Shown here: positions 17,796-26,281 of the stretch, piece by piece | Layout of the letters: the number at the start of each line of letters is the position of its first letter | Position numbering within the stretch: the stretch's first letter is position 1 | Assembly (NCBI GenBank): GCA_019307815.1 | Contig: JAFDIV010000027.1 | Coordinates: 34,992-98,991, forward strand | From: Deltaproteobacteria bacterium | GTDB lineage: Bacteria; Desulfobacterota; DSM-4660; Desulfatiglandales; Desulfatiglandaceae | Direction: 5' to 3' | Length of the DNA stretch: 64,000 nt | Notes under the pieces: model-generated | The model's input: only the letters and a program-made list of their open reading frames with translations | Databases searched by the model: none | Told to the model about the DNA's origin: nothing | Made by a program: the position numbers and the translations under genes

Positions 17796-19961
17796 ATGGA
17801 AATGAAACTTCGCAAACCCATATTAGAACAGATATCCACACTGAAGAATCTCCCAACGCTGCCTCATATCCTTCTAAGGCTGATCAAGGCATGCAATCAA
17901 ACAAAGGGTAGCCTTAGCGAGGTATCCAAGATCATTGAAAAAGACCCCTCCCTCAGCAGCAAAATATTGAGGCTTGTAAATTCTGCCTACTATGGCCTGC
18001 CTAGAAAGATTAAGAAGATGGATTCTGCGGTTGCCCTGTTGGGCACCACTGCCATAAAAAATGTGGCCATCAGCGCCTCCATTTACGAGGCCTTTAAGGT
18101 AAAAAGCCATAGTATCTTTAACCTCAAGCGGTATTGGTGGCATTCCCTGCGCACAGGTATTTTGGCAAAACGATTCTCCCAGGAACTCAACTACAGCACA
18201 CCTGACGAAGCGTTTCTTACTGGACTTTTGCATGATATTGGCCGCCTTGTGCTCTGGGTCAATTTTAGGAAACAATACCGGGGCCTCTTAGAATTGTATG
18301 GCAGGCGGCCAGACCTTCTCTTGGCCGGTGAAATTCGACTAGGGGCCACCCACTGTGAGGTTGGCGCCTGGGTCTTGGAAAAATGGAATCTTCCCTCTTT
18401 CATGGTGGATGCCGTGCTCTACCACCACGAACCACTGGATCGCATCCGAAACGCCTTGCCCCTGGTCCAAATCATTTATGCAGCCAACGCCCTGTCCCAG
18501 GAGCCTCTGGAAGCAGGAGAGCAGCCGGAAAACCTGGTAAAAGAACTCTTCGGGTTTTCAGATTCCTTGCTCCAGTCTATGGTCTCAAAGGCCGATGCCG
18601 AGCTTGCTGAAGTGGCCCGCTCCTTGGACATAGAGATTGAGCCTCCGGGCAAGGTCCCAGAAATCCTAAGTGATAAGGACACCGAAAAGCAGCTTCAGCT
18701 CATCCGAGAAGTACAGGATAGCTCTGTGCTTCTGGGGACACTAATGAATCTTTTAGAGGCACGCGATGAGCCATCTCTTCTGGCGGCGGTTTATCAGGGG
18801 CTCCAGATCCTCTTTGATCTTCACGAAGTATTCATTTTCCTATATGACGCCAACCGTCAAGGCCTTATCAGCACCCAGGCAGGCGAAAATGAGAAATGGA
18901 AAATGGTCACTGGCCTCTTTGTCCCTCTATCCATGAGTAAAAGTCTGCTAATTAGGGCGCTTATGGAGCAAAGAGTTCTGGATTCCTTTGGCCTGGAAAC
19001 AGGGCAAGGAGCCATCATCTTAGACGAGCAGCTTATCCGATTTATGGGCAAAGAAGGGATATTATGTGTACCCATGTTCGTCCAAGATGACCATGTTGGG
19101 GTAATCGTGATTGGTCTCAACAAAATGGAATCCACCCACCTGTCCCAACAATTCAGCACACTTGAAATGTTCGCCAAACAGGCGGCAGTGGCCCTAAGAG
19201 GTCATCGTATCAGAAAAACACAACTAAAAACCATCCAGGTAGAACGCCTAGGGGCCTCTCATGAAATGGCCAGAAAGGTAATCCATGAAATCAATAATCC
19301 TTTGAGTATCATCAAAAATTATCTCAAGATCCTTGCCCTTAAGCTGGCTGATCAGAATATCGCGCAAGATGAAATTCGTATTATCAACGAGGAAATCGAT
19401 CGAGTCAGCCAGATATTGAGGGACCTGTTGGCATTTTCGGATAATAGAAGCCTCATCCTGGAGCCCGTCAACATTAATGCGATCCTGTCTGATATGGTGC
19501 AGCTGACCCGGGAGCCTCTTTACTCGGATCGAGGCATCACCGTGCACGCCGACCTGGACCCCAACCTGCCTCCTGTGCAGGCCAACAAAAATGGATTGAA
19601 ACAAGTTTTCATAAATCTTATTAAAAATGCAGCAGAGGCCTTGCAAGAAGGAGGAAATATCTTTATAAAGACACGAAAGATCACGCCAGAGCTGGAAAAA
19701 GGTTCTTATCCTGATACGGCATCAGTAGGTTACGCGGAAATCGTTATTAAGGACGATGGACCGGGTATTCCTGAAGAGATGAAAAAACGTATTTTCGAGC
19801 CCTTTGCCACCTCTAAAGGCAGAGGACACTCAGGCCTCGGCTTGTCCGTTGCACATAATATCATCCAAACCTTAAAGGGGTCCATCACATGCGAAAGCAC
19901 AAAGGGAGAAGGGACCACCTTTACGATCACACTGCCGCTTCATAAAGAAAAGACAAATTAG
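17796..19961 (+). CDS. HDOD-GAF sensor histidine kinase
   Basis: 721 residues. The HDOD domain (about 10-205) opens with LKNLPTLPHILLRL and contains the HD-like stretch LTGLLHDIGRLV; a GAF-like domain spans roughly 310-475; the phospho-accepting His497 lies in VIHEINNPLSII; the ATPase domain has INLIKNAAEAL, DDGPGIPEE and GLGLSV. No membrane segment is seen, so it is probably cytoplasmic. It sits 16 nt before a REC-containing kinase and both likely work in one pathway. HDOD proteins often link signalling to c-di-GMP or stress control; the ligand here is unknown. Confidence 0.9.
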   Translation: MEMKLRKPILEQISTLKNLPTLPHILLRLIKACNQTKGSLSEVSKIIEKDPSLSSKILRLVNSAYYGLPRKIKKMDSAVALLGTTAIKNVAISASIYEAFKVKSHSIFNLKRYWWHSLRTGILAKRFSQELNYSTPDEAFLTGLLHDIGRLVLWVNFRKQYRGLLELYGRRPDLLLAGEIRLGATHCEVGAWVLEKWNLPSFMVDAVLYHHEPLDRIRNALPLVQIIYAANALSQEPLEAGEQPENLVKELFGFSDSLLQSMVSKADAELAEVARSLDIEIEPPGKVPEILSDKDTEKQLQLIREVQDSSVLLGTLMNLLEARDEPSLLAAVYQGLQILFDLHEVFIFLYDANRQGLISTQAGENEKWKMVTGLFVPLSMSKSLLIRALMEQRVLDSFGLETGQGAIILDEQLIRFMGKEGILCVPMFVQDDHVGVIVIGLNKMESTHLSQQFSTLEMFAKQAAVALRGHRIRKTQLKTIQVERLGASHEMARKVIHEINNPLSIIKNYLKILALKLADQNIAQDEIRIINEEIDRVSQILRDLLAFSDNRSLILEPVNINAILSDMVQLTREPLYSDRGITVHADLDPNLPPVQANKNGLKQVFINLIKNAAEALQEGGNIFIKTRKITPELEKGSYPDTASVGYAEIVIKDDGPGIPEEMKKRIFEPFATSKGRGHSGLGLSVAHNIIQTLKGSITCESTKGEGTTFTITLPLHKEKTN

Positions 19962-19977
19962 ACCCTAGGAGGCAGTT

Positions 19978-21939
19978 ATGATCTTCAACCCCAAGATCCT
20001 GATCGTGGACGATGAGCCGCGCATGTGTGAGAGCCTACGGCTCCTTTTGAGCGGCCACGGGTATGAAATCTTCACGGCCAACTCCGGTGCCGAGGCCATG
20101 GATCTGCTCTCAAGGGATGAATTCGACCTCGCCCTGTTAGATATGGTTATTCCAGATATGGATGGCCATCAGTTGATGGATCACATCAGCAAACAAAGCC
20201 CTGAGACCCTCGTTATCGTCATCACAGGTCATGCCTCCCTAGACTCTGCTGTTACGGCCCTCAGAAGGGGGGCCTATGATTACCTCAGAAAACCCTTTGA
20301 ATATGAAGAACTACTTAAAACCGTTCAAAATGCCCTAGACCAGAAGAAGCTCAAATCAGAAAAAGAACTCATTAACGGGAAGCTGGAACTTACTGAAGAG
20401 CGCTACCGTTACCTTGTGGAAAATTCCCCTGACATCATTTATACCCTAGATACAGATGGAAACTTTACCTTCATCAGTTGTGCGGTTGAGCGCCTGCTAG
20501 GTTACAAACCCGAGGACCTTATTGGCAAGCATTATACTACTATTATCCATGACGAAGACCTTGAAAAGGCCAAATGGTTCTTTAACGAGAGAAGGACCGG
20601 GGAGCGTGCTTCCTCTGGAATCGAGTTGAGGCTGAAGACCAATACGGGCAAAGAAGATTTCCGGGCCTGTGAAATTCAGCACCTCACCGTAGAATTGAAG
20701 TCTACTGGCATGTATGACAAGCCGGTAGACCATCCCCAAAAACAGTACCTTGGAACCCACGGTGTGGCCAGGGACATCAGCGATCGAAAACGCCTTGAGG
20801 CCCAGCTTCACCAGGCCCAAAAAATGGAGGCCATTGGTACGTTAGCAGGAGGCATTGCCCATGACTTCAACAACCTACTTATGGCCATCCAGGGCTACAC
20901 CTCCCTTATGCTCTTGAATACGGACTCCTCCCATCCCCACTATGAGAAGCTGAAAAACATAGAAAAATATGTACAAAGTGGCGCGGAGCTCACAAAACAA
21001 CTCTTAGGGTTCGCAAGGGGCGGCAAGTATGACGTAAAACCCCTGGACCTCAATGCCTTGATCCATCAGACCTCCCATATGTTCGGCCGTACTAAAAAAG
21101 AAATCATAATCCATGAAAAGTACGACGAAAATCTGTGGCCCGTGGAAGCGGATCAAGGCCAGTTGGAGCAGGTTCTTTTGAACCTTTATGTAAACGCATG
21201 GCAGGCCATGCCAGGGGGTGGGGAGCTCTTCCTGGAAACCCAGAACCTTACACTGGAAGAAATGTCCATGCGACCCTACAATATTCCTCCAGGTCGTTAT
21301 GTAAAGATAACAGTAACCGACACTGGTGTGGGCATGGATGAGAAGACCCAGCAAAGGATCTTCGAGCCCTTCTTTACCACAAAAAAAATGGGCCGCGGCA
21401 CAGGTCTTGGTCTTGCCTCGGTATATGGTATTATCAAAAACCATAATGGAATCATTGAGGTCAGGAGCACAAAAGGGGAAGGCACCACCTTTGAAATCTA
21501 TTTGCCTGCATCGGACAAGGTGATTGAAGAGGAAGCCCCTACTCAAGAAGAACTGGTGAAAGGCCCTGGAACCATCCTATTGGTGGATGATGAAGACATG
21601 ATCATTGAAGTGGGGGCTGAAATTTTAAAGGCACTGGGATATCATGTGTTTTCCGCCAAAAGCGGGATGGAGGCCATAAAAATCTATGAAGCAAACAGGA
21701 ATAAGATTGATCTGGTGATATTGGATATGATCATGCCCGGCATGGGGGGTGGAGAAACGTACGATCACTTGAAACGAATCGACCCTAACGTCAAGGTCCT
21801 GCTCTCCAGCGGGTACAGCATTGATGGGGAAGCAAGCGAGATCCTGGAAAGGGGATGTAACGGGTTCATTCAGAAGCCATTTAATATAAAGGCCCTTTCC
21901 CAAAAATTGAAGCAGATCTTAAACGGAAAAAGCTATTAG
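19978..21939 (+). CDS. REC-PAS-histidine kinase-REC hybrid protein
   Basis: 653 residues. Receiver 1 (about 5-120, phospho-acceptor D55 in LLDMVIPDMDG), PAS (about 140-265, ENSPDIIYTLDTDGN), HisKA with His295 in [11 protein letters not shown], ATPase domain ending near 515, and receiver 2 (about 530-650, D583 in LDMIMPGMGGG). Strong GGAGG before ATG 19978. The N-terminal receiver suggests it is driven by another kinase, most simply the HDOD-GAF kinase just upstream. There is no DNA-binding output, so the output partner must be elsewhere. Confidence 0.9.
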   Translation: MIFNPKILIVDDEPRMCESLRLLLSGHGYEIFTANSGAEAMDLLSRDEFDLALLDMVIPDMDGHQLMDHISKQSPETLVIVITGHASLDSAVTALRRGAYDYLRKPFEYEELLKTVQNALDQKKLKSEKELINGKLELTEERYRYLVENSPDIIYTLDTDGNFTFISCAVERLLGYKPEDLIGKHYTTIIHDEDLEKAKWFFNERRTGERASSGIELRLKTNTGKEDFRACEIQHLTVELKSTGMYDKPVDHPQKQYLGTHGVARDISDRKRLEAQLHQAQKMEAIGTLAGGIAHDFNNLLMAIQGYTSLMLLNTDSSHPHYEKLKNIEKYVQSGAELTKQLLGFARGGKYDVKPLDLNALIHQTSHMFGRTKKEIIIHEKYDENLWPVEADQGQLEQVLLNLYVNAWQAMPGGGELFLETQNLTLEEMSMRPYNIPPGRYVKITVTDTGVGMDEKTQQRIFEPFFTTKKMGRGTGLGLASVYGIIKNHNGIIEVRSTKGEGTTFEIYLPASDKVIEEEAPTQEELVKGPGTILLVDDEDMIIEVGAEILKALGYHVFSAKSGMEAIKIYEANRNKIDLVILDMIMPGMGGGETYDHLKRIDPNVKVLLSSGYSIDGEASEILERGCNGFIQKPFNIKALSQKLKQILNGKSY

Positions 21940-22088
21940 CCTTTCTCTCGGGGAAGACACCCTTCCTCTTCAATTCCTCCTTGCCCATCGCCATTGCCTG
22001 ATGGCCTTGCCAACCTAGAAACGGAAATCCCCACGGGCCACGGATGATTGGCCTGGCGCAAAAAAGCATATTGAACGGAGGAAAACCC

Positions 22089-22505
22089 ATGAAAAGTTTT
22101 CGAAAGGAATTATGGTTTCACGTACCCACTAGGCGTGCTTTTATCAATATTACGCCCCAGGTGGAACAATGCGTCCAAGAAAGTAGTATTCAGGAGGGCT
22201 TGGTGCTTTGCAATGCCATGCACATAACTGCATCTGTATTCATCAATGACGACGAGGCCGGCCTTCACCATGATTATGAAGTATGGTTGGAAAAATTGGC
22301 CCCACATGAGCCTGTGTCTCAATACCGCCATAATGTTGGGGAAGATAATGCAGATGCCCACATGAAACGCCAAATCATGGGTAGAGAGGTGGTTGTGGCC
22401 ATCACAGAGGGCAAATTGGACCTGGGGCCATGGGAACAGATCTTTTATGGGGAGTTTGACGGAAGAAGGCGTAAACGGGTACTCGTAAAGATCATCGGGG
22501 AATAG
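22089..22505 (+). CDS. yjbQ: YjbQ/UPF0047 family protein
   Basis: 138 residues of the YjbQ family ([37 protein letters not shown]). Members were shown to have weak thiamine-phosphate synthase activity, but the physiological role is unsettled. ATG 22089 after GGAGG is preferred to a start 15 codons upstream. The stop is 1 nt before the ASKHA gene, so the two are co-translated. Confidence 0.9.
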   Translation: MKSFRKELWFHVPTRRAFINITPQVEQCVQESSIQEGLVLCNAMHITASVFINDDEAGLHHDYEVWLEKLAPHEPVSQYRHNVGEDNADAHMKRQIMGREVVVAITEGKLDLGPWEQIFYGEFDGRRRKRVLVKIIGE

Positions 22506-22506
22506 T

Positions 22507-24078
22507 ATGACTACTGTAATCGACATCTATACTAAGGAACCATGGATCAAGAAGGTATCTTTGAACATGCCCAGGCCCAGCCTGAAGGACAATACTGCTG
22601 ATGTGGACAGGCTAGTGCGTAGTCTTAAAAAGGAAATCGGCACTGAAGAGGTATCCATCCCCTTTCCTCTCCTAAGCCAAATCCCAAAAAAACTGAGGGA
22701 CTATGAATACTCCTGCATTGCAGCGGTTTACAAAGAAAAAACCCATTGGAAATTGATAGACCTGTGTCCCCAAGACACTGACAAATCCATTTACGGTCTT
22801 TCTGTTGACTTGGGGACCTCCACCATTGTCCTGAGACTGCTCAATATTTCCACTGGGCAGCTGCTGACTGAAAAATCTTTTCATAATCCACAGATAGAGA
22901 TTGGCGCGGATATCCTAAGCCGGATTCATTACGCATCTCAGCCAGGCGGAGTTGAAACACTTCAGGCAATGGTCCTCAAAAGAGTGAATAAGGAGATAGC
23001 CCGACTTGCGCAGGCATCGAAAATAGGCACAGATCAGATTTTGGCCCTTGCACTGGCTGGCAACACCACCATGACCCATCTATTCCTGGGCCTGGACCCG
23101 TATTGGATCTGCAGAGAACCCTATATCCCGGTGGTAAACAAGCCAGAATGTGTCTCGGCCCAGCAGCTTGGATTGGGTATTCACCCCCATGGTCCGGTCT
23201 TTGTATTTCCTAATGTGGGAAGCTATTTCGGCGGAGATCTTATTGCTGGTATTTTGGCCTCTGGGATGAATCGACTCGAAGAGGTATGCCTTTTGGTGGA
23301 CGTAGGGACAAATGCAGAAGTGGTGTTGGGCAACAAAGACTGGCTCATGGGTTGTGCCGGGGCAGCCGGCCCTGCCCTAGAAGGCGGAGTGGCCTCCATG
23401 GGCATGATGGCGGGGCCTGGGGTTATTGATAAAGTGAAAATTGATCCTATCTCCGGTGAGATCCACTATAGTACCATTGACGATCTACCCCCCATAGGAA
23501 TCTGCGGCTCAGGGCTCATTGACCTGGTGGCCCAGCTCTATCTGGCAGGCATGATAGACCTGCGAGGGAAATTCGTAAAAGAAAGATGTGGCAAAAGGCT
23601 CATGGAAGTTGATGGCATCATGCATTTTATAGTTGTTCCCGCAAAAAAGTCAGGGACTGCAAGGCCATTGACATTGAGTCAGCCAGATATTGACTCTCTC
23701 ATCCGCTCAAAGGCGGCCATGTTCACCATACTCACCACCATAACCAAGACCGTAGACATCAGCGTATACAATATTGGAAAGTTCTTTATTGCCGGGACAT
23801 TTGGGTCCTACATTGACCCACGCTCGGCCATTACCATAGGGATGATACCTGACCTACCTTTGGACACCTATGTACCACTGGGCAATACCTCCCTTGAAGG
23901 ATCCACGCTGATCCTTGTTTCAGAAGAAGCAAGGCAGGAGTGCCTCCGCATCCGGGACCAAATCACCTATCTGGAACTCAACGTGAATCAAGAGTTCATG
24001 AATCTGTTCAGTGCCGCAAAGTTTATCCCCCACACGGACAGAAGCCTTTTCCCCTCAGTGAAGCCGTTTATTACCTGA
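22507..24078 (+). CDS. ASKHA-domain protein (RACo/DUF4445-like) lacking the N-terminal ferredoxin
   Basis: 523 residues matching the ASKHA ATPase part of reductive activators of corrinoid proteins: SVDLGTSTIVLRL (phosphate 1), ALAGNTTMTHLFLG, LLVDVGTNAEVVLG and GICGSGLIDLVAQL. RACo proteins reactivate Co(II) corrinoid methyl carriers such as the acetyl-CoA pathway CFeSP, using a [2Fe-2S] domain at the N-terminus. Here the first ~95 residues hold no Cys cluster of that type, so an external reductant would be needed. It forms a two-gene unit with yjbQ. The corrinoid link is from family knowledge; no corrinoid gene is nearby. Confidence 0.85.
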   Translation: MTTVIDIYTKEPWIKKVSLNMPRPSLKDNTADVDRLVRSLKKEIGTEEVSIPFPLLSQIPKKLRDYEYSCIAAVYKEKTHWKLIDLCPQDTDKSIYGLSVDLGTSTIVLRLLNISTGQLLTEKSFHNPQIEIGADILSRIHYASQPGGVETLQAMVLKRVNKEIARLAQASKIGTDQILALALAGNTTMTHLFLGLDPYWICREPYIPVVNKPECVSAQQLGLGIHPHGPVFVFPNVGSYFGGDLIAGILASGMNRLEEVCLLVDVGTNAEVVLGNKDWLMGCAGAAGPALEGGVASMGMMAGPGVIDKVKIDPISGEIHYSTIDDLPPIGICGSGLIDLVAQLYLAGMIDLRGKFVKERCGKRLMEVDGIMHFIVVPAKKSGTARPLTLSQPDIDSLIRSKAAMFTILTTITKTVDISVYNIGKFFIAGTFGSYIDPRSAITIGMIPDLPLDTYVPLGNTSLEGSTLILVSEEARQECLRIRDQITYLELNVNQEFMNLFSAAKFIPHTDRSLFPSVKPFIT

Positions 24079-24100
24079 GCTTTGTGCCCTGGGTTACGTA

Positions 24101-24130
24101 TTGACAAGCCCCGGGCTTGCCATTTAGAAT
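24101..24130 (+). promoter_or_regulatory. Candidate promoter of the DUF2333-hypABFD operon
   Basis: -35 TTGACA (24101-24106), 18-nt spacer, -10 TAGAAT (24125-24130). The perfect dyad AAGCCC-C-GGGCTT (24106-24118) lies inside the spacer and may be an operator. Confidence 0.5.
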
Positions 24131-24261
24131 GCCTTATCAAATTGGGCCTTCTCATAAGAGTTATCCAGTATCAAAATGCCTCCCACCACTGTTTCAGGGT
24201 GGCTCTCTTTTTGGATTCCTCTGGTGTGCTCAAACATAATCTTATCTGAAAGGTGGATGCA

Positions 24262-25218
24262 ATGACCCCAAATAAAAGAAACGACCGTAAGTTGAAAAAA
24301 AGGAAAACCATCCCTGTAATGCTCTTGGCTTTGGCACTGCTGGTCTTTATCCTCGTTAATATGGCCATAAATTCTGTAAAGCCCAAGCCCCTTAACGTAA
24401 AATATAATACGGCAGTTAAAGGTTCCGCCTTTGTACGAACAAACCAGGCATTAATAAAGCAGATGGTGGAGAACTGGATGCCCAATGATATCTTTTGGCC
24501 CACAGTACTCCTTGATAACATGCCCAATTTTCAATTGGGAGAGCTGGAGGTGGTACGCTACAATGTAAGGGTATTACGGGACAATCTATCCCGCATGAGA
24601 ACCACAGACAAACTGGATATGCTCGTTGATGAGGCCTTTACAGCCCTTGCCAATGACCCCTATAAATGGTGGTTCCCCTCGGCTGAAAGCAAGTGGAAAA
24701 GGGCCTATGAGGCACTGGAAAAATATCATCGAAATTTGGAAAAAGGGAGTTCTTCTTTTTACCCCCGTGCCGACAATCTCATCGAATTGCTCAGCCAATA
24801 TGCATCACTCATGGGAGGCGTCAACACCCGCCTGATCCATGCGCCTCACGATATACGAGAGGTGCTTGCCCTGGAAGCAGAAAAAGGGGCAAAAGCCGGC
24901 ACTGGGGTAGTGAAGGTGAATATCCCTTGGTACCGCGTTGACGATAATTTCTATTACGCACAAGGAGTGGCTTACGCCCTCAATGAATCCTTCAGGGCCA
25001 TCCGTGTAGATTTCATAAACGTGCTCACGGACAAGAACTCATTGCTTTTGGTGGACAAGATCTTAGAGGATCTGCGGCGTTGTAATTTCGAACCATTGAT
25101 TGTTTTTAATGGCGACCCAGGGAGTATCTTCGCCAACCACTCCCTGAATCTTTCTGGCATTTTCAACGACGCTAGGCAAAAGATCAACTCCTTGATTGTT
25201 GCCCTTAGGGAAGGCTGA
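24262..25218 (+). CDS. DUF2333 family membrane-anchored protein
   Basis: About 318 residues. A basic N-terminus is followed by one transmembrane helix (about 18-38) and a large extracytoplasmic or periplasmic-looking part with no known catalytic motif. WKRAYEALEKYHRNLE, YYAQGVAYALNE and the general layout match DUF2333. ATG 24262 follows AAAGGTGG; a GTG three codons upstream is less likely. It precedes hypA by 15 nt, an association that could be chance or mark a hydrogenase-related role. Confidence 0.8.
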   Translation: MTPNKRNDRKLKKRKTIPVMLLALALLVFILVNMAINSVKPKPLNVKYNTAVKGSAFVRTNQALIKQMVENWMPNDIFWPTVLLDNMPNFQLGELEVVRYNVRVLRDNLSRMRTTDKLDMLVDEAFTALANDPYKWWFPSAESKWKRAYEALEKYHRNLEKGSSSFYPRADNLIELLSQYASLMGGVNTRLIHAPHDIREVLALEAEKGAKAGTGVVKVNIPWYRVDDNFYYAQGVAYALNESFRAIRVDFINVLTDKNSLLLVDKILEDLRRCNFEPLIVFNGDPGSIFANHSLNLSGIFNDARQKINSLIVALREG

Positions 25219-25233
25219 CAGAGGAACCCGTAA

Positions 25234-25575
25234 ATGCATGAAATGTCCATTGCCCAAAGCCTGCTGGAAATAATAAGGGATGAGATGAAAAAGCATGACG
25301 CGAAGGTGTTAAGATCCGTTCGCCTTCACATCGGGAAACTCACAGCCATTGTGCCGGAATCCCTGTCTTTTTGCTTTGAGATAATGACCACAGGTACTGA
25401 CCTTGAAGGAGCAAAGCTAATTATGGAAATCATCCCATTGGTGGGGCATTGCGAGGCCTGTCACAGAGAATTTGAAATTCAGGACTACGCCTTCACATGT
25501 CCACACTGCGGAAGCCCTGACATCAAAACCATATCAGGGGAGGATCTGTCTATTGTAGAAATGGAAGTGGAATAA
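25234..25575 (+). CDS. hypA: Hydrogenase maturation nickel metallochaperone HypA
   Basis: 113 residues starting MHEMSIAQSLLE; the MHE motif binds nickel through the N-terminal amine and His2, and the zinc site is formed by CEACH and CPHCGS. It delivers Ni to [NiFe] hydrogenase precursors with HypB, encoded 31 nt downstream. Confidence 0.96.
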   Translation: MHEMSIAQSLLEIIRDEMKKHDAKVLRSVRLHIGKLTAIVPESLSFCFEIMTTGTDLEGAKLIMEIIPLVGHCEACHREFEIQDYAFTCPHCGSPDIKTISGEDLSIVEMEVE

Positions 25576-25606
25576 GGGTGTTACGAAACCATAAGGGAGG
25601 AAACAT

Positions 25607-26281
25607 ATGAAGGTATCTGTAGTAAAGAACATTTTGGAGGCAAATGACAGAATAGCCCAACAGAACAGGGCCCTTTTTGATGAAAAGGGGCTTATTGTGA
25701 TGAATCTCATGAGTTCGCCAGGGGCAGGTAAAACCACTCTACTGGAAAAGACCATCGATGCCCTAAAAGACGAACTACGTATAGGTGTGATCGAAGGGGA
25801 CATCCAGTCCTCTCAGGATGCAGAACGCATTGCGAACAAAGGTATCCCTGTAGTTCAAATCAATACAGGAGGGGCATGCCATTTGGACGGCAATATGATT
25901 AGAGACACCTTTGACGAATTTGACTTTGACGCCCTGGATCTCCTGGTCGTGGAAAATGTGGGTAATCTGGTGTGTCCTGCTGAATTCAAGGTGGGAGAAG
26001 ATTTTAAGGCCATGATCCTGAGTGTTACAGAGGGTGATGACAAGCCCTCCAAATATCCCCTCATGTTTCACGAATCAAAGGTCTTGTTAATCAATAAGAT
26101 AGACCTCCTTCCCTATATAGATTGCAGCGTGGAAAAGATCAAAGAAGAGGCCCTTAAGATAAATCCACATATGACCATTTTCGAGATATCTTGCAAGACC
26201 GGTGAAGGGCTTGAAGATTGGTTTAAGTGGCTTAAGCGCACGGTTGAGGAAAAAAAGGCATCCCGAGCTGACAATGCATAA
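25607..26281 (+). CDS. hypB: Hydrogenase maturation GTPase HypB
   Basis: 224 residues; P-loop SSPGAGKTTLLEK, Mg/switch region EGDIQSSQDAER, the metal-binding Cys-His of GGACHLDG and the base motif NKIDL. There is no N-terminal polyhistidine or high-affinity CxxGCGC nickel site, so it is the minimal form. It supports GTP-dependent nickel insertion. Its stop overlaps the hypF start. Confidence 0.96.
   Translation: MKVSVVKNILEANDRIAQQNRALFDEKGLIVMNLMSSPGAGKTTLLEKTIDALKDELRIGVIEGDIQSSQDAERIANKGIPVVQINTGGACHLDGNMIRDTFDEFDFDALDLLVVENVGNLVCPAEFKVGEDFKAMILSVTEGDDKPSKYPLMFHESKVLLINKIDLLPYIDCSVEKIKEEALKINPHMTIFEISCKTGEGLEDWFKWLKRTVEEKKASRADNA

Noticed and set aside
26202..26273. Longer HypF start adding 24 residues
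   Set aside because: The added part overlaps hypB coding sequence and is not in the family; ATG 26274 fits the acylphosphatase N-terminus.
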